Below, one piece after another: positions 55,753 through 64,000 of a stretch of DNA of 64,000 nt. Where the stretch lies: NCBI GenBank assembly GCA_021292165.1, contig CM037878.1, positions 4,340,001-4,404,000 of the forward strand. The letters are read 5' to 3'. Below the pieces are notes generated by a model, which was not told where the DNA came from, did not search any database, and worked only from the letters and a program-made list of their open reading frames with translations. Source of the stretch: Shinisaurus crocodilurus. Lineage: Eukaryota; Chordata; Lepidosauria; Squamata; Shinisauridae. A program made the translations under genes and the position numbers. Position 1 is the stretch's first letter, and every line of letters begins with the position of its first letter.

Positions 55753-56439
55753 CCTTACGGTAAACCTCTGCTATCTAGACCAAGGGTCCTAAATTAATGC
55801 TGACTGGCTCTTGTTAATTTGGCTCAGGTTCTAATTGCGGAGCCAACTCTACCTGACAGAGAGCAGCCTGTCCCCTGGCAAGGATGACGGCAGGAGATGG
55901 AAAGGGAAGCACTTCCCCGAATGACACAGCAATTCCCCAACCCTCCCTTGTTCCTCGGGGGAGCACTCCCAGGACATGGAACCAGGTTTAGAGGCAAGCC
56001 AGGTACTTGTTGTGTCCCTGAGCAAGCGTGAAAAGTCAGGGGTGGAGCCCGGAAGGCTGGAAGGTCAGGGGGTGGAGTTACAGGAAAGGCTGCGGGAAGG
56101 AAGGTGGGGCCAAGGCAGAACGCTGGCAGTGGAGCGTGTCGGCAGAGGTGGAGCCAGGGTAGAAGCCGGCCGGGTCTAAGTGAGGTCTGACAGAATCTGA
56201 CGTTCACTGACTTTATTCAGATGCTACTTGAGAGAACAACTGTTTTACTGACTGGAACAAGGAAACGTAGGGTGACTGGAGCCACTACCAGATGCTGGGA
56301 AGCAGCTTGCTCCTGATTTTCTGCAAGTTTTCTTCAATGCCAGCATGAAAGGGAAAGGGCTGAAAACCATCTGCACCCACGTTCTTCAGCTTCCAAAGCC
56401 TTTAAAACTCAGGTGCCGGAGAGGAGGCCTTGAAGGGAC

Positions 56440-56595
56440 ATAGGAAGTTGCTTTATACTGAGTCAGACCATTGGTCCATTTGCCCTGTACTGTCAACACC
56501 GACTGGCAGCAGTAGCTCTCCAGGAGTTTTTCTTGCCCTACCTGGAGATGCCGGGGATCGAACCTGGGACCTTCTGCACGCACAGCAAGGTGCTC
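56440..56595 (-). mobile_element. tRNA-headed SINE, second family, inverted
   Basis: GGAAGTTGCTTTATACTGAG, TCAGACCATTGGTCCA, CTGGCAGCAGTAGCTCTCC, CTACCTGGAGATGCCGGGG and GAACCTGGGACCTTCTGC are read as the inverted SINE body and B-box region. This is the best-preserved copy. Confidence 0.82.
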
Positions 56596-56599
56596 TATT

Positions 56600-57955
56600 A
56601 TTAATTTATTTATTTATTATTATTATTTAATACATTTTTATACCGCCCAATAGCCGAAGCTCTCTGGGCGGTTTACAACAGTTAAAATCATAAAATACAA
56701 TATAAAATATAAAATTTTAAACCACAGATTAAAAACAAACAGCAGAGCTAGCAGCAGCCGTTACAATAATGGAATTAAAAACAACTACAAGATTAAAATG
56801 ATTAAGATGATTAAGATGATTAAAATGCCTGGGAGAACAAAAAGGTCTCCACCTGGCGCTGGAAAGAATACAAAGTAGGCGCCAGGCGAACCTCTATGGC
56901 AGTGATGGCGAACCTATGGCACGGGTGCCACAGCTGGCACGCAGGGACCTCTCTGTGGGCACTCGAGCCATTGGTCACCAGATCGCGAAAAGACTGTCCC
57001 CTTCTGCAAAACACTAATGATCTTGTTCTTTCTCACAGTGTGGAACAGAATGATTTTATTCTAGAATTCCTTTACAGAATTCTTTTCTACATTGTTATCA
57101 CATTTAAAAGATTTTGAAGAATGATGCACAGAGCATGGCTTGGATGTAAAGCCCTAACAGTTGACCCAAGTGCTGCATGTGTTGCTCTCAAACTAACGGA
57201 GTATGAGCCAAGGTTTGACAAATTATCAGCATGCATGCAATAGCAAAAATCACATTAATTGTGCAAAAGCATGCCCAATGCAAACTTTTACCTAATGCAG
57301 TGTTTGCAGTCCAAGACATAAAGTGTTTAAAATGTGTTAAGCACGTTTAGTTTTCTTGTTTATCTTGCTTATCCCAGTACAGGTTGACTTTTACTTTTAC
57401 TAATCCAACACCTGTAGAAGCAGGGAAAGGACCCGGGGTAAAGCTTGCCCCATACAATTTCAGTCTGGCATATAATCATATTACAAGTTGAGAATCCCTT
57501 ATCCAAAAATACATGTGCCTAATTATTTAAAAAGTTTGTATAAATTCCCTTCAGGCTATGTATACAATGTAGTACTATAATAATTTTTTGAGTTGATTTT
57601 TTTGTCAACAAAAAAACTGTTTGTATCATTGAAAGCTCTGTTATTGTGTTTTTCTTTTAAGACAAAATATGCTAATTCGTTCAGACAACTGTATGAGTTG
57701 TTTTTCTAAAACTAAAACCTCGGTATTCAGGTTTATTTGCAGTGTTGGCACTTTGAAATAAATAAGTTGGTTTTGTGTTGCAGTTTGGGCACTCGGGCTC
57801 AAAAAGGTTCGCCATCACTGCTCTATGGGGAGCTCATTCCATAACTGGGGTGCCACAGCAGAAAAGGCCCTCCTCCTGGTAGCTACCTGACTCATTTCCT
57901 TTGGCAGGGGCTTTCGGAGAAGGACCCGCTGATGCAGATCCTAGTGTCTTGAGTT
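56600..57955 (-). mobile_element. L2-type LINE, family A, split by a hAT element
   Basis: The inverted 3' end (ATACCGCCCAATAGCCGAAG, CTCTCTGGGCGG) and a C-terminus reading APTLYSFQRQVETFLFSQAF on the minus strand lie left of the insert. The upstream coding part (57829-57955, with GTPVMEWAP and EEGLFCCG on the minus strand) lies right of it. Confidence 0.82.
56900..57820. mobile_element. hAT element, CAGTGATGGCGAACC ends, 921 bp
   Basis: The terminal inverted repeats are CAGTGATGGCGAACC and GGTTCGCCATCACTG, with exact 8-bp duplications CTCTATGG (56892-56899 and 57821-57828). Sub-terminal GGCACGGGTGCC and TGGGCACTCGGGCTC are present. A short plus-strand reading near 57190-57240 (ALKLTEYEPRFDKLSACMQ) resembles the C-terminal end of hAT transposases, so this may be an internally deleted autonomous copy. 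No intact frame. Confidence 0.95.
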
Positions 57956-59097
57956 ACGGCCCCTCCCCATAAGGAATGAGGCTTTCCAGAGCTTCCGGAG
58001 CTGCTCCGTCACTGCCCACCATCCCAACATGCAAGCAGAAGCACCTGTTCTTAACACATCTTAGCACGTGCCTATCTTATAACTCTGACAGGTGTCCTCC
58101 CAAGATGGCTGCCTGCAGAAGCTGCTCTGAATCGAGACCGGAGCAAACAAAGCTGGCAACAGAATCGCTGGACAGGGACCACCGCAAAGAGATTGATTAC
58201 TAAAGTTCAGTAGAAACGTTGTTCATCTGCACTCCTGATGCATTATTGTCTGTCAGCAGCTTTGGTTCTCCAAAAAGAAAGAAAGAAAGTGTGATACAAT
58301 TTTGTATCTTGATCTATATTTGAAGTGGAAATGCCAAAAAGGAAAATCACACTAACAATTAATCTTCGGAAAGTTCTTCCAATGCTTTAGGCTCAAACTA
58401 GCCCAACTAGGAGTCCTGGACTCGCTTAATGGATGCATCTATAGAGGCATTGTCCCAAGATTATGTTAAGAAGGAATAAGAAAAGAACATCCAGGTATTA
58501 CACTTAAAGCCTCTCACACAATTATGCGCTGCACACCACCAACCCACAACGATTCTCTCGTTTCCAACTAGTGGCAAAAAGGTTGCTCTCCAAAGTTGAG
58601 GATTTAGGTTGCTTTTTCAATTTTCGTGTTTTGCTGTTCTCTGATAGGTGCTGACCTTGCCTGCTCCTGGACCGCATTTACTTAATTAGCTTAATTATCT
58701 GCTTTAAGCACAGGCCACTGCAAGTCTACCATCAAAGAAGCTTAACCATTCATCGAGGCAGAACCCGGGAAGAAAAAAGTTGTAGAGTACAAAGCCAACT
58801 TTGGAGGGGATGCCGCCTCATCGGGAAATCTCTGGCCAAACTTTGGGCATGATTCATCCCAAATGCACACAAACCCGGGGCCCAATCTTCAGTGGAATCC
58901 TTTATTTCCCCCTCCTTTGGCGGCCCTCAGCTGGGCATGCGTAGTGTGCCAAGTGCACTGCAGTGTGCCTGGCTACATTACCTGGAATGGGAGGCCCACA
59001 CTCAACAGAGGCAGCTAACTTGATCTCAGAGCTCAAGTAGCCGGAGCAGAAAGAGCTGAGCTGCAGGAAGGCACCTTGGGAGGCACACAGGGGCCTT

Positions 59098-59463
59098 ATT
59101 TATTTATTTATTTATTATATTTTTTATATTTATCAATCGCCCATCTGGCCGGTCACCCGGCCACCCTGGGCGATGTACAATTAAAATACAACAAAACAAC
59201 ACAATAAAACATAATGATTAAAACAATATAAAAAATTCTCATTAAAAACCTAACCCACCCCATATTCCCGCCTGAACAGCCATGTTTTTAGTGCACGGCG
59301 GAAGCTCATCACGGAGGGGGCATGGCGAAGGTCACTAGGGAGGGAGTTCCATAATGTGGGGGCCGCCACAGAGAAGGCCCTCTTCCTAGTCCCCACCAGC
59401 CTGGCTGCTCTGGCTGATGGGATAAGGAGAAGGCCGTCCGTGGCAGACCTTGTTGCCTTACGC
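59098..59463 (-). mobile_element. L2-type LINE, family B, C-terminus and 3' end
   Basis: The minus-strand frame has [39 protein letters not shown] and [20 protein letters not shown] ending FRREYGVG. The 3' tail with TTTATTTATT is at the left. It is nearly intact at its C-terminus. Confidence 0.9.
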
Positions 59464-59649
59464 TCCATGTAACAACTGGGCATATTAGAGGGTTTTGGCA
59501 GGTGCAGGGGGGAGTTAAAGGACTTCACTGGGCCACCTAAGATTTGTGCACCTGGTCTGTGAGGAACGGCTCCCCTTGCAAATGCTGTCGTTGTTGTTCT
59601 TGCTGTTTACAGAGCTCATGGCTATGAGACGCACTTCAGGCGGCATTGA

Positions 59650-60147
59650 GGCAATGCCATGTCTTTAACTTGCACTGGCTACCAGTTGCTTGCCGAGCCG
59701 AATTCAAGGTGTTGGTTTTGACCTTTAAAACCCTATGCGGCTCGGGTCCAGTTTATCTCAAGGAGCGTCTCCAGCAACATCAAGTAGGCTGTTCAACAAG
59801 ATCTGCCACGGACGGCCTTCTCCTTGTCCCATCAGCCAGAGCGGCCAGGCTGGTGGGGACTAGGAAGAGGGCCTTTTCTGTGGCGGCCCCCAAACTGTGG
59901 AACTCTCTCCCCAGTGACCTCCGCCATGCCCCCTCTCCTTGATGAACTTTCCGCCGGGCTTTAAAAACATGGCTTTTCAGGTGGGAATATGGGGTGGGTT
60001 AGGATTTTAAAATTTTATACTGTTTTAAGTGTATTTTATTCTGTTTTGTTTCATTTTATATTGTACATCGCCCAGAGTAGCCGGGTTACTGGCTAGATGG
60101 GTGATCTGGAAATACAATAAATAAATAAATAAATAAAATAAAACACG
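59650..60147 (+). mobile_element. L2-type LINE, family B, C-terminus and 3' end
   Basis: The plus-strand frame has [40 protein letters not shown] and [19 protein letters not shown]. The 3' end is TCGCCCAGAGTAGCCGGG, GGCTAGATGGGTGATC and (AAAT)n. It forms an inverted pair with 59098-59463, about 190 bp apart. Confidence 0.9.
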
Positions 60148-60655
60148 CCATGGTAGAAATGGAAATGCAGATCTGCAGACAACATGGTCCACGTGAAACC
60201 AGGATGGCTAGAAGTTTTTTTCGACGTGCTAAGATGAAGATGGACATTTCCACCCGGGGATCATCTGGAATAACGTTGGCAAAGATAAAGCGTGCCTCAA
60301 GTGAGCCTCACGTCAGCCTCAGACAGGCCCACTGTTGACACCAGTACTTAGCTAGCTGGACCTGGGAGCTGTTTGCCATTTTAATTTCCCACAATGCATT
60401 GGGGGGCATTGTGGATAATTAAGATGGCCGGTGGTTTGCAGCTGCCCGCCACAGGTCACACACGGCTGCTCCTGCTCATGGCTGCCGCCACCACCAGTCA
60501 AGTTGTTGGGGGTCCCACTGACATAGGAGGAGGATCACCAGGGGGAACTTTGCTGCGGGGATACTCAGACAGGGTGCTGGCGTGGGGCACCCCTCACTCA
60601 CCCGCGGCTTCATAGGGAAGCCAGTGATGCAGCATTGTAATTTTGGCCCCTGGAT

Positions 60656-60725
60656 TTAGGGCGCGATCCTACGCACGTTTAGACAGAAAAAAGTCCCACA
60701 GCGCTGAGCATTCCTCAGCCAGCAC
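60656..60725. mobile_element. Palindromic MITE, GCAATCCTATGCATGTTTAG family, left half
   Basis: GGGCGCGATCCTACGCACG, TTTAGACAGAAAAAAGTCCC and a degraded GCTGAGCATTCCTCAGCC turn. Confidence 0.68.
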
Positions 60726-60817
60726 GACCTCTCAACCGTCTTACGTAGACATTTCTCCTCCCCTGCCACCGCGATTCCATGGCTTACAACAGCTTCTACC
60801 TTCCTAATATGCTAGAG

Positions 60818-60930
60818 CAGTGTTCTCCAACCTTGGGTCCCCAGATGTTTTTGGCCTACAACTCCCAGCATGCCCCAGCCAGGGAGTTGTAGGCCAAAAA
60901 CATCTGGGGACCCAAGGTTGGAGAACACTG
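60818..60930. mobile_element. Hairpin hAT MITE, 113-bp centre-deleted form
   Basis: It has exact 8-bp duplications TGCTAGAG (60810-60817 and 60931-60938). The inner right arm lacks about 22 bp (GCCCCAGCCAGGGAGTTGTA). It lies about 500 bp from the LPP exon, in the intron. Confidence 0.96.
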
Positions 60931-61437
60931 TGCTAGAGAGAAAAGCAACAACACCTTGTGGACCCTGATAAAAAAAGAAATACTCTGCGTGTGTGCCGTT
61001 TTGCATTTTAAACTAACTTAAATCAAAGCACCGTCACAGCTAGAGAAACAAAATGGGACTTTGCTTCCGCTGCCCTGACGCTAAAGACATTTACCAGGGA
61101 ATAAGCACCATTGGGTTGAGCATCTGTAACCGTGTACATGCCCAGCCGGCTGCCCCGACTATAAAATGTTCTTAAGAAGAAAGGATGCTGTGGCGAGGTG
61201 CTGATGTTGGGCCTGATTGCTACTGCCTCCACCATCTGCCATTCAGGGTGGTCATTGGAGGGGGGAGGGGGCTGGCTTGTAGGGCCCTGGACTTTGGCCC
61301 TAAGGTCCAGCTGGACCACTGAAGAAAACACCTGCATTCCTGTGGATTCAGGGAAAGGAATAGCTGTCAGCATGAATCAAAGCACAAATTCCACCCACTT
61401 CCCGTGACCAAGGTGAGATGTTGACTTTGCCTCTTAC

Positions 61438-62106
61438 CTTTGGTTGCAGCGAAGGTGGCTGAGGCACTGGGGCTGGTTCTGTGATGTAAGTCTTCTTGGC
61501 ACTCGAGGATGGGTACTGCCCAACAGGATTCTGGGCCGCAGAACCAAGGGAAGGATAGATTGGTTCAGGCTTCCAGGTATTTTGTGGCATGTAGGATGGT
61601 TCAGTGCCATTCCGTCCTCCATAACTCGGGCCTCCAGGATAGGTGGAGTCTTGGAAGCGAGCTTGTGGGGGTGCATAGCCATAACTTGGATCGGGGTGAT
61701 GCACTGGTTGGGGCATGTAGCCATAATCAGGTGCCCTGGGCGGAGATTGGGCATAGGACGCTGGCCCCAGAGAAGAAACAGGTTGAGAGGTTGGGTTGGG
61801 GGCCAAACCGCTATACTGGGGGCCTGGTGGTTGGAAGTGGGGGGCAGGTTGAGCTGACTTCACCTGCACATTGAAGGTTGGGCGGGCGGGCGTGGAGGCT
61901 GTGGTGTAGGAAGCTGGAACCGGCTGAGGCTTCAGGGTGCCAACAGGCGTCACCGGGATTGCAGATGGCTGAGAGCCAGGCTTGGACGCCGATTTCTTGG
62001 TGGCGGTCAGTGGAGGCTGGTTTGGAATGACCATGCGCTTGTGTCCAGTGACTGGTGTGGACATTGGAGGAGTTGCAATTGGAGATCCACCCGGAATCCC
62101 AGAGCC
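61438..62106 (-). CDS. LPP: LPP exon encoding the proline-rich central region (internal exon)
   Basis: This exon encodes 223 residues of LPP, the zyxin-family scaffold of focal adhesions that also acts in the nucleus. The product of this exon is proline/tyrosine-rich and of low complexity. Residues 16-38 carry the strongly conserved STPVTGHKRMVIPNQPP and TATKK stretch; 56-87 carry GTLKPQPVPASYTTAS and RPTFNVQVKSAQP; the middle has repeated PxxYGYxPP-like motifs (YGYMPQP, YGYAPPQ, PSYGGRNGTEPSY); residues 204-223 are KKTYITEP...PSLQPK. The acceptor is CACACAG|GGC (AG at 62108-62107) and the donor is AAG|GTAAGA (GT at 61437-61436). The length is 669 bp, phase 0 at both ends. The upstream exon with the nuclear export signal is not in the window. 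The gene assignment is by recalled LPP sequence. Confidence 0.97.
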
Positions 62107-62694
62107 CTGTGTGTGGAAATAATGAAGAAGAGACAAAGACCTTAGCACTAACAGAAGACCATGACTTTGGGTCTACAATAAGCCTTAGGTTCTAAAAGGC
62201 ATCCAAGGGTAATGCTGGTGGCTCAAAGACAATCCAAACAACTAACCAACATCGGCAGGTCCAGGGGCAGACAAGATGGCTGCCAAGAACACTGGCTGGC
62301 TCTGGATTCCAGAGGGACCAGGATGATTATCTCTCAATTACCCCCTTTTCCTAGCACGGCAGTCTCTGAACCTTCTGCCTTCAGGGAAATGCTTTCTACG
62401 TTGATCTCTTCATGAACGAAACTCTGCCTGTTGCAGAGCAGGGACGGGGAACGTGTGGCCCTCCAGATGCTATTGGACTACAACCCTGCTGAACAACCCC
62501 GATGATTGGCCATGCTGTTTGCGGCTGATGGGAGTTGTAGTCAGAGCAAGGAGGTGGCGACAAGATGGGCTCTGCTGCAAAGGACACTGGGAAATGTGCT
62601 GAAGCCAGATGGAGGACTGAGAGAGGAGGAGAGGGAGAACAGCCCACAGTGTGCCCAGTTATCTGTCGGGCACACTGCCATGAGACCATGGCTT
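62107..62694 (-). other. LPP: LPP intron upstream of the proline-rich exon (left part)
   Basis: This is intronic sequence beginning at the acceptor of the 61438-62106 exon, with a moderate pyrimidine tract (TTTGTCTCTTCTTC, minus strand). It holds one MITE at 62432-62560. A 20-bp tandem duplication (62675-62694 and 62695-62714) marks the junction with the repeat array that fills the rest of the window. Confidence 0.85.
62432..62560. mobile_element. hAT-like MITE, CCCTCCAGATG-type
   Basis: GCAGGGACGGGGAACGTGTG, GCCCTCCAGATGCTATTGG, ACTACAACCC and the mirrored GCTGATGGGAGTTGTAGTC. It is related in its middle to the CCCCAACCTGG family but has a different left end. Confidence 0.68.
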
Positions 62695-64000
62695 CTGCCA
62701 TGAGACCATGGCTTCCTGGGAGCTGCACCCTGTATTAACTGGACCTACCCATGTAGCCGGTCATGCGCTGGACTTGGTTTTTGTTTCTGGAGAGGGGGGA
62801 AATGATCTGGAAATCGGGGGTATATCCACCACCCCCTTGTCCGTTACCCAAAAAACATCTGTAATCCATGACATGATCCTGGATGAGGGTGCGGACCTGG
62901 CATGTATTACGGAAACCTGGCTGGACGAGGCCGCTGCTCCAACTCTGGCGGCCTTGTGTCCGGCTGGTTTCTCGTATGCCCAGCAGCCAAGGGTTGGGGG
63001 ACGGGGAGGGGGAGTGGCTGTTATCTACCGGGAGTCCTTGGTCCTCACCAGACTCCCTCTCCGGGAGACCAAGTTTATTGAGTGCATGTACTGGAGGTTG
63101 GGTCCAAAGGGCAGTCTGGGGATTCTGCTCGTGTACCGTCCACCCCGCTGCACGACAGACTCCCTGGCCGAGGTGCTGGAGGTGGTCTCTGATGTGCGTG
63201 TCTTGTCCCCCAGGCTACTGGTGTTGGGGGACTTTAACGTGCATTCGGGGGCTGCCCTCACGGGGGCACCTCGGGACTTCATGGAGACCATGGCTTCCTG
63301 GGAGCTGCACCCTGTATTAACTGGACCTACCCATGTAGCCGGTCATGCGCTGGACTTGGTTTTTGTTTCTGGAGAGGGGGGAAATGATCTGGAAATCGGG
63401 GGTATATCCACCACCCCCTTGTCCGTTACCCAAAAAACATCTGTAATCCATGACATGATCCTGGATGAGGGTGCGGACCTGGCATGTATTACGGAAACCT
63501 GGCTGGACGAGGCCGCTGCTCCAACTCTGGCGGCCTTGTGTCCGGCTGGTTTCTCGTATGCCCAGCAGCCAAGGGTTGGGGGACGGGGAGGGGGAGTGGC
63601 TGTTATCTACCGGGAGTCCTTGGTCCTCACCAGACTCCCTCTCCGGGAGACCAAGTTTATTGAGTGCATGTACTGGAGGTTGGGTCCAAAGGGCAGTCTG
63701 GGGATTCTGCTCGTGTACCGTCCACCCCGCTGCACGACAGACTCCCTGGCCGAGGTGCTGGAGGTGGTCTCTGATGTGCGTGTCTTGTCCCCCAGGCTAC
63801 TGGTGTTGGGGGACTTTAACGTGCATTCGGGGGCTGCCCTCACGGGGGCACCTCGGGACTTCATGGAGACCATGGCTTCCTGGGAGCTGCACCCTGTATT
63901 AACTGGACCTACCCATGTAGCCGGTCATGCGCTGGACTTGGTTTTTGTTTCTGGAGAGGGGGGAAATGATCTGGAAATCGGGGGTATATCCACCACCCCC
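62695..64000 (+). repeat. Head-to-tail tandem array, 582-bp unit, LINE endonuclease domain
   Basis: The same sequence recurs with period 582: GACATGATCCTGGATGAGGG at 62870, 63452 and, by extrapolation, past the edge; TCCTGGGAGCTGCACCC at 62713, 63295 and 63877. I saw no difference between the copies compared by eye. About 2.2 units are visible: partial 62695-62869, full 62870-63451, and 549 bases of the next. The array continues beyond 64000. The unit is 194 codons of a non-LTR retrotransposon endonuclease. Confidence 0.97.
62708..64000 (+). CDS. Open frame through the array: repeated AP-endonuclease domain of a CR1/L2-type LINE (3' partial)
   Basis: From ATG 62708 (in-frame stop TGA at 62681) the frame is open to the window end, at least 431 codons, because the 582-bp unit is a multiple of three. 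Each unit encodes an apurinic-endonuclease-like domain. The ITETWL block supplies the catalytic glutamate. It is followed by GGRGGGVAVIYRESL, ILLVYRPPRC, VLGDFNVH (the G-D-F-N signature) and THVAGHALDLVF. The usual order is kept, but the final SDH-type block is missing: ISTTPL runs straight into SVTQKTSVIHDMI of the next unit. A functional ORF2 is therefore unlikely and no RT domain is present. The two 145-codon frames starting at 62883 and 63465 are out-of-frame shadows of this one. Confidence 0.8.
   Translation, partial: MASWELHPVLTGPTHVAGHALDLVFVSGEGGNDLEIGGISTTPLSVTQKTSVIHDMILDEGADLACITETWLDEAAAPTLAALCPAGFSYAQQPRVGGRGGGVAVIYRESLVLTRLPLRETKFIECMYWRLGPKGSLGILLVYRPPRCTTDSLAEVLEVVSDVRVLSPRLLVLGDFNVHSGAALTGAPRDFMETMASWELHPVLTGPTHVAGHALDLVFVSGEGGNDLEIGGISTTPLSVTQKTSVIHDMILDEGADLACITETWLDEAAAPTLAALCPAGFSYAQQPRVGGRGGGVAVIYRESLVLTRLPLRETKFIECMYWRLGPKGSLGILLVYRPPRCTTDSLAEVLEVVSDVRVLSPRLLVLGDFNVHSGAALTGAPRDFMETMASWELHPVLTGPTHVAGHALDLVFVSGEGGNDLEIGGISTTP

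Larger units (their letters stand above)
10971..61437 (-). other. LPP: LPP intron, 50,467 bp, between proline-rich and pre-LIM exons
   Basis: The donor is AAG|GTAAGA with GT at 61437-61436, and the acceptor is TTCTCCAG with AG at 10972-10971. The intron is phase 0. I see no additional LPP exon or other host gene inside it. Most of the sequence I can name is transposon-derived, with many nested insertions. Stretches where I recognise nothing include 12640-13230, 16650-17600, 18110-18940, 19540-20680, 23130-25600, 27800-28590, 29620-30250, 31250-31900, 33550-34400, 34825-35780, 35885-37400, 39150-39650, 41180-41820, 43310-45330, 49235-50045, 51270-51620, 52545-53075, 53550-55230 and 57960-59095. 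Confidence 0.93.

Noticed and set aside
10971..61437. Intronic microRNA equivalent to mammalian mir-28
   Set aside because: I saw no sequence like the mammalian hairpin; that microRNA is probably mammal-specific, and I cannot run a search.
62883..63902. Two identical 145-codon plus-strand frames (62883-63320 and 63465-63902)
   Set aside because: They are out-of-frame shadows of the endonuclease frame starting at 62708. The real frame contains the ITETWL, YRPP and GDFN motifs and continues past the window end.

Overview
The window is intronic vertebrate DNA from a squamate reptile, probably a lizard; the species cannot be resolved. The host evidence is the repeat fauna: CR1 and L2-type LINEs, a BovB/RTE LINE tail, tRNA-derived SINEs with LINE-like tails, and abundant hAT-type MITEs. 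There is no bacterial gene density, no operon and no CRISPR array.

Only one host gene is supported: LPP (lipoma-preferred partner, zyxin family), on the minus strand. One exon (61438-62106, 223 codons, phase 0 at both ends) encodes the proline- and tyrosine-rich central region. The next exon (10847-10970) encodes the conserved acidic/helical pre-LIM segment. Both have canonical AG/GT borders and compatible phases, so 10971-61437 is a single 50.5 kb intron. The upstream exons lie to the right of the window. The exons for the three LIM domains lie to the left; none was found in 1-10846.

The intron is a dense mosaic of transposons, many nested. Seven intact copies and several halves of a 106-135 bp perfect-hairpin hAT MITE occur, six with exact 8-bp target duplications. 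Larger hAT elements sit at 14033-14719, 22856-23077, 25694-26390 and 56900-57820. Foldback elements with TAGGGATG-like ends sit at 5401-5806, 9234-9871, 33126-33544, 34410-34819 and 48845-49229. There is a solo LTR with a 5-bp TSD (26591-27127), a 5S-rRNA-headed SINE with a CR1 tail (11205-11355), and a SINE flanked by unusually long (about 56 bp) direct repeats (29245-29617).

Two structural oddities stand out. First, 39945-41174 is a large inverted duplication whose inner border falls at the centre of a hairpin MITE. Second, from 62695 to the window end a 582-bp unit, the AP-endonuclease domain of a non-LTR retrotransposon, is repeated head to tail. Its 194-codon frame stays open across all junctions and runs off the window edge.

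Nothing here looks like a new multi-gene system. The most original signals are the endonuclease tandem array, the MITE-centred inverted duplication, and the paired changes in the two arms of the hairpin MITEs.
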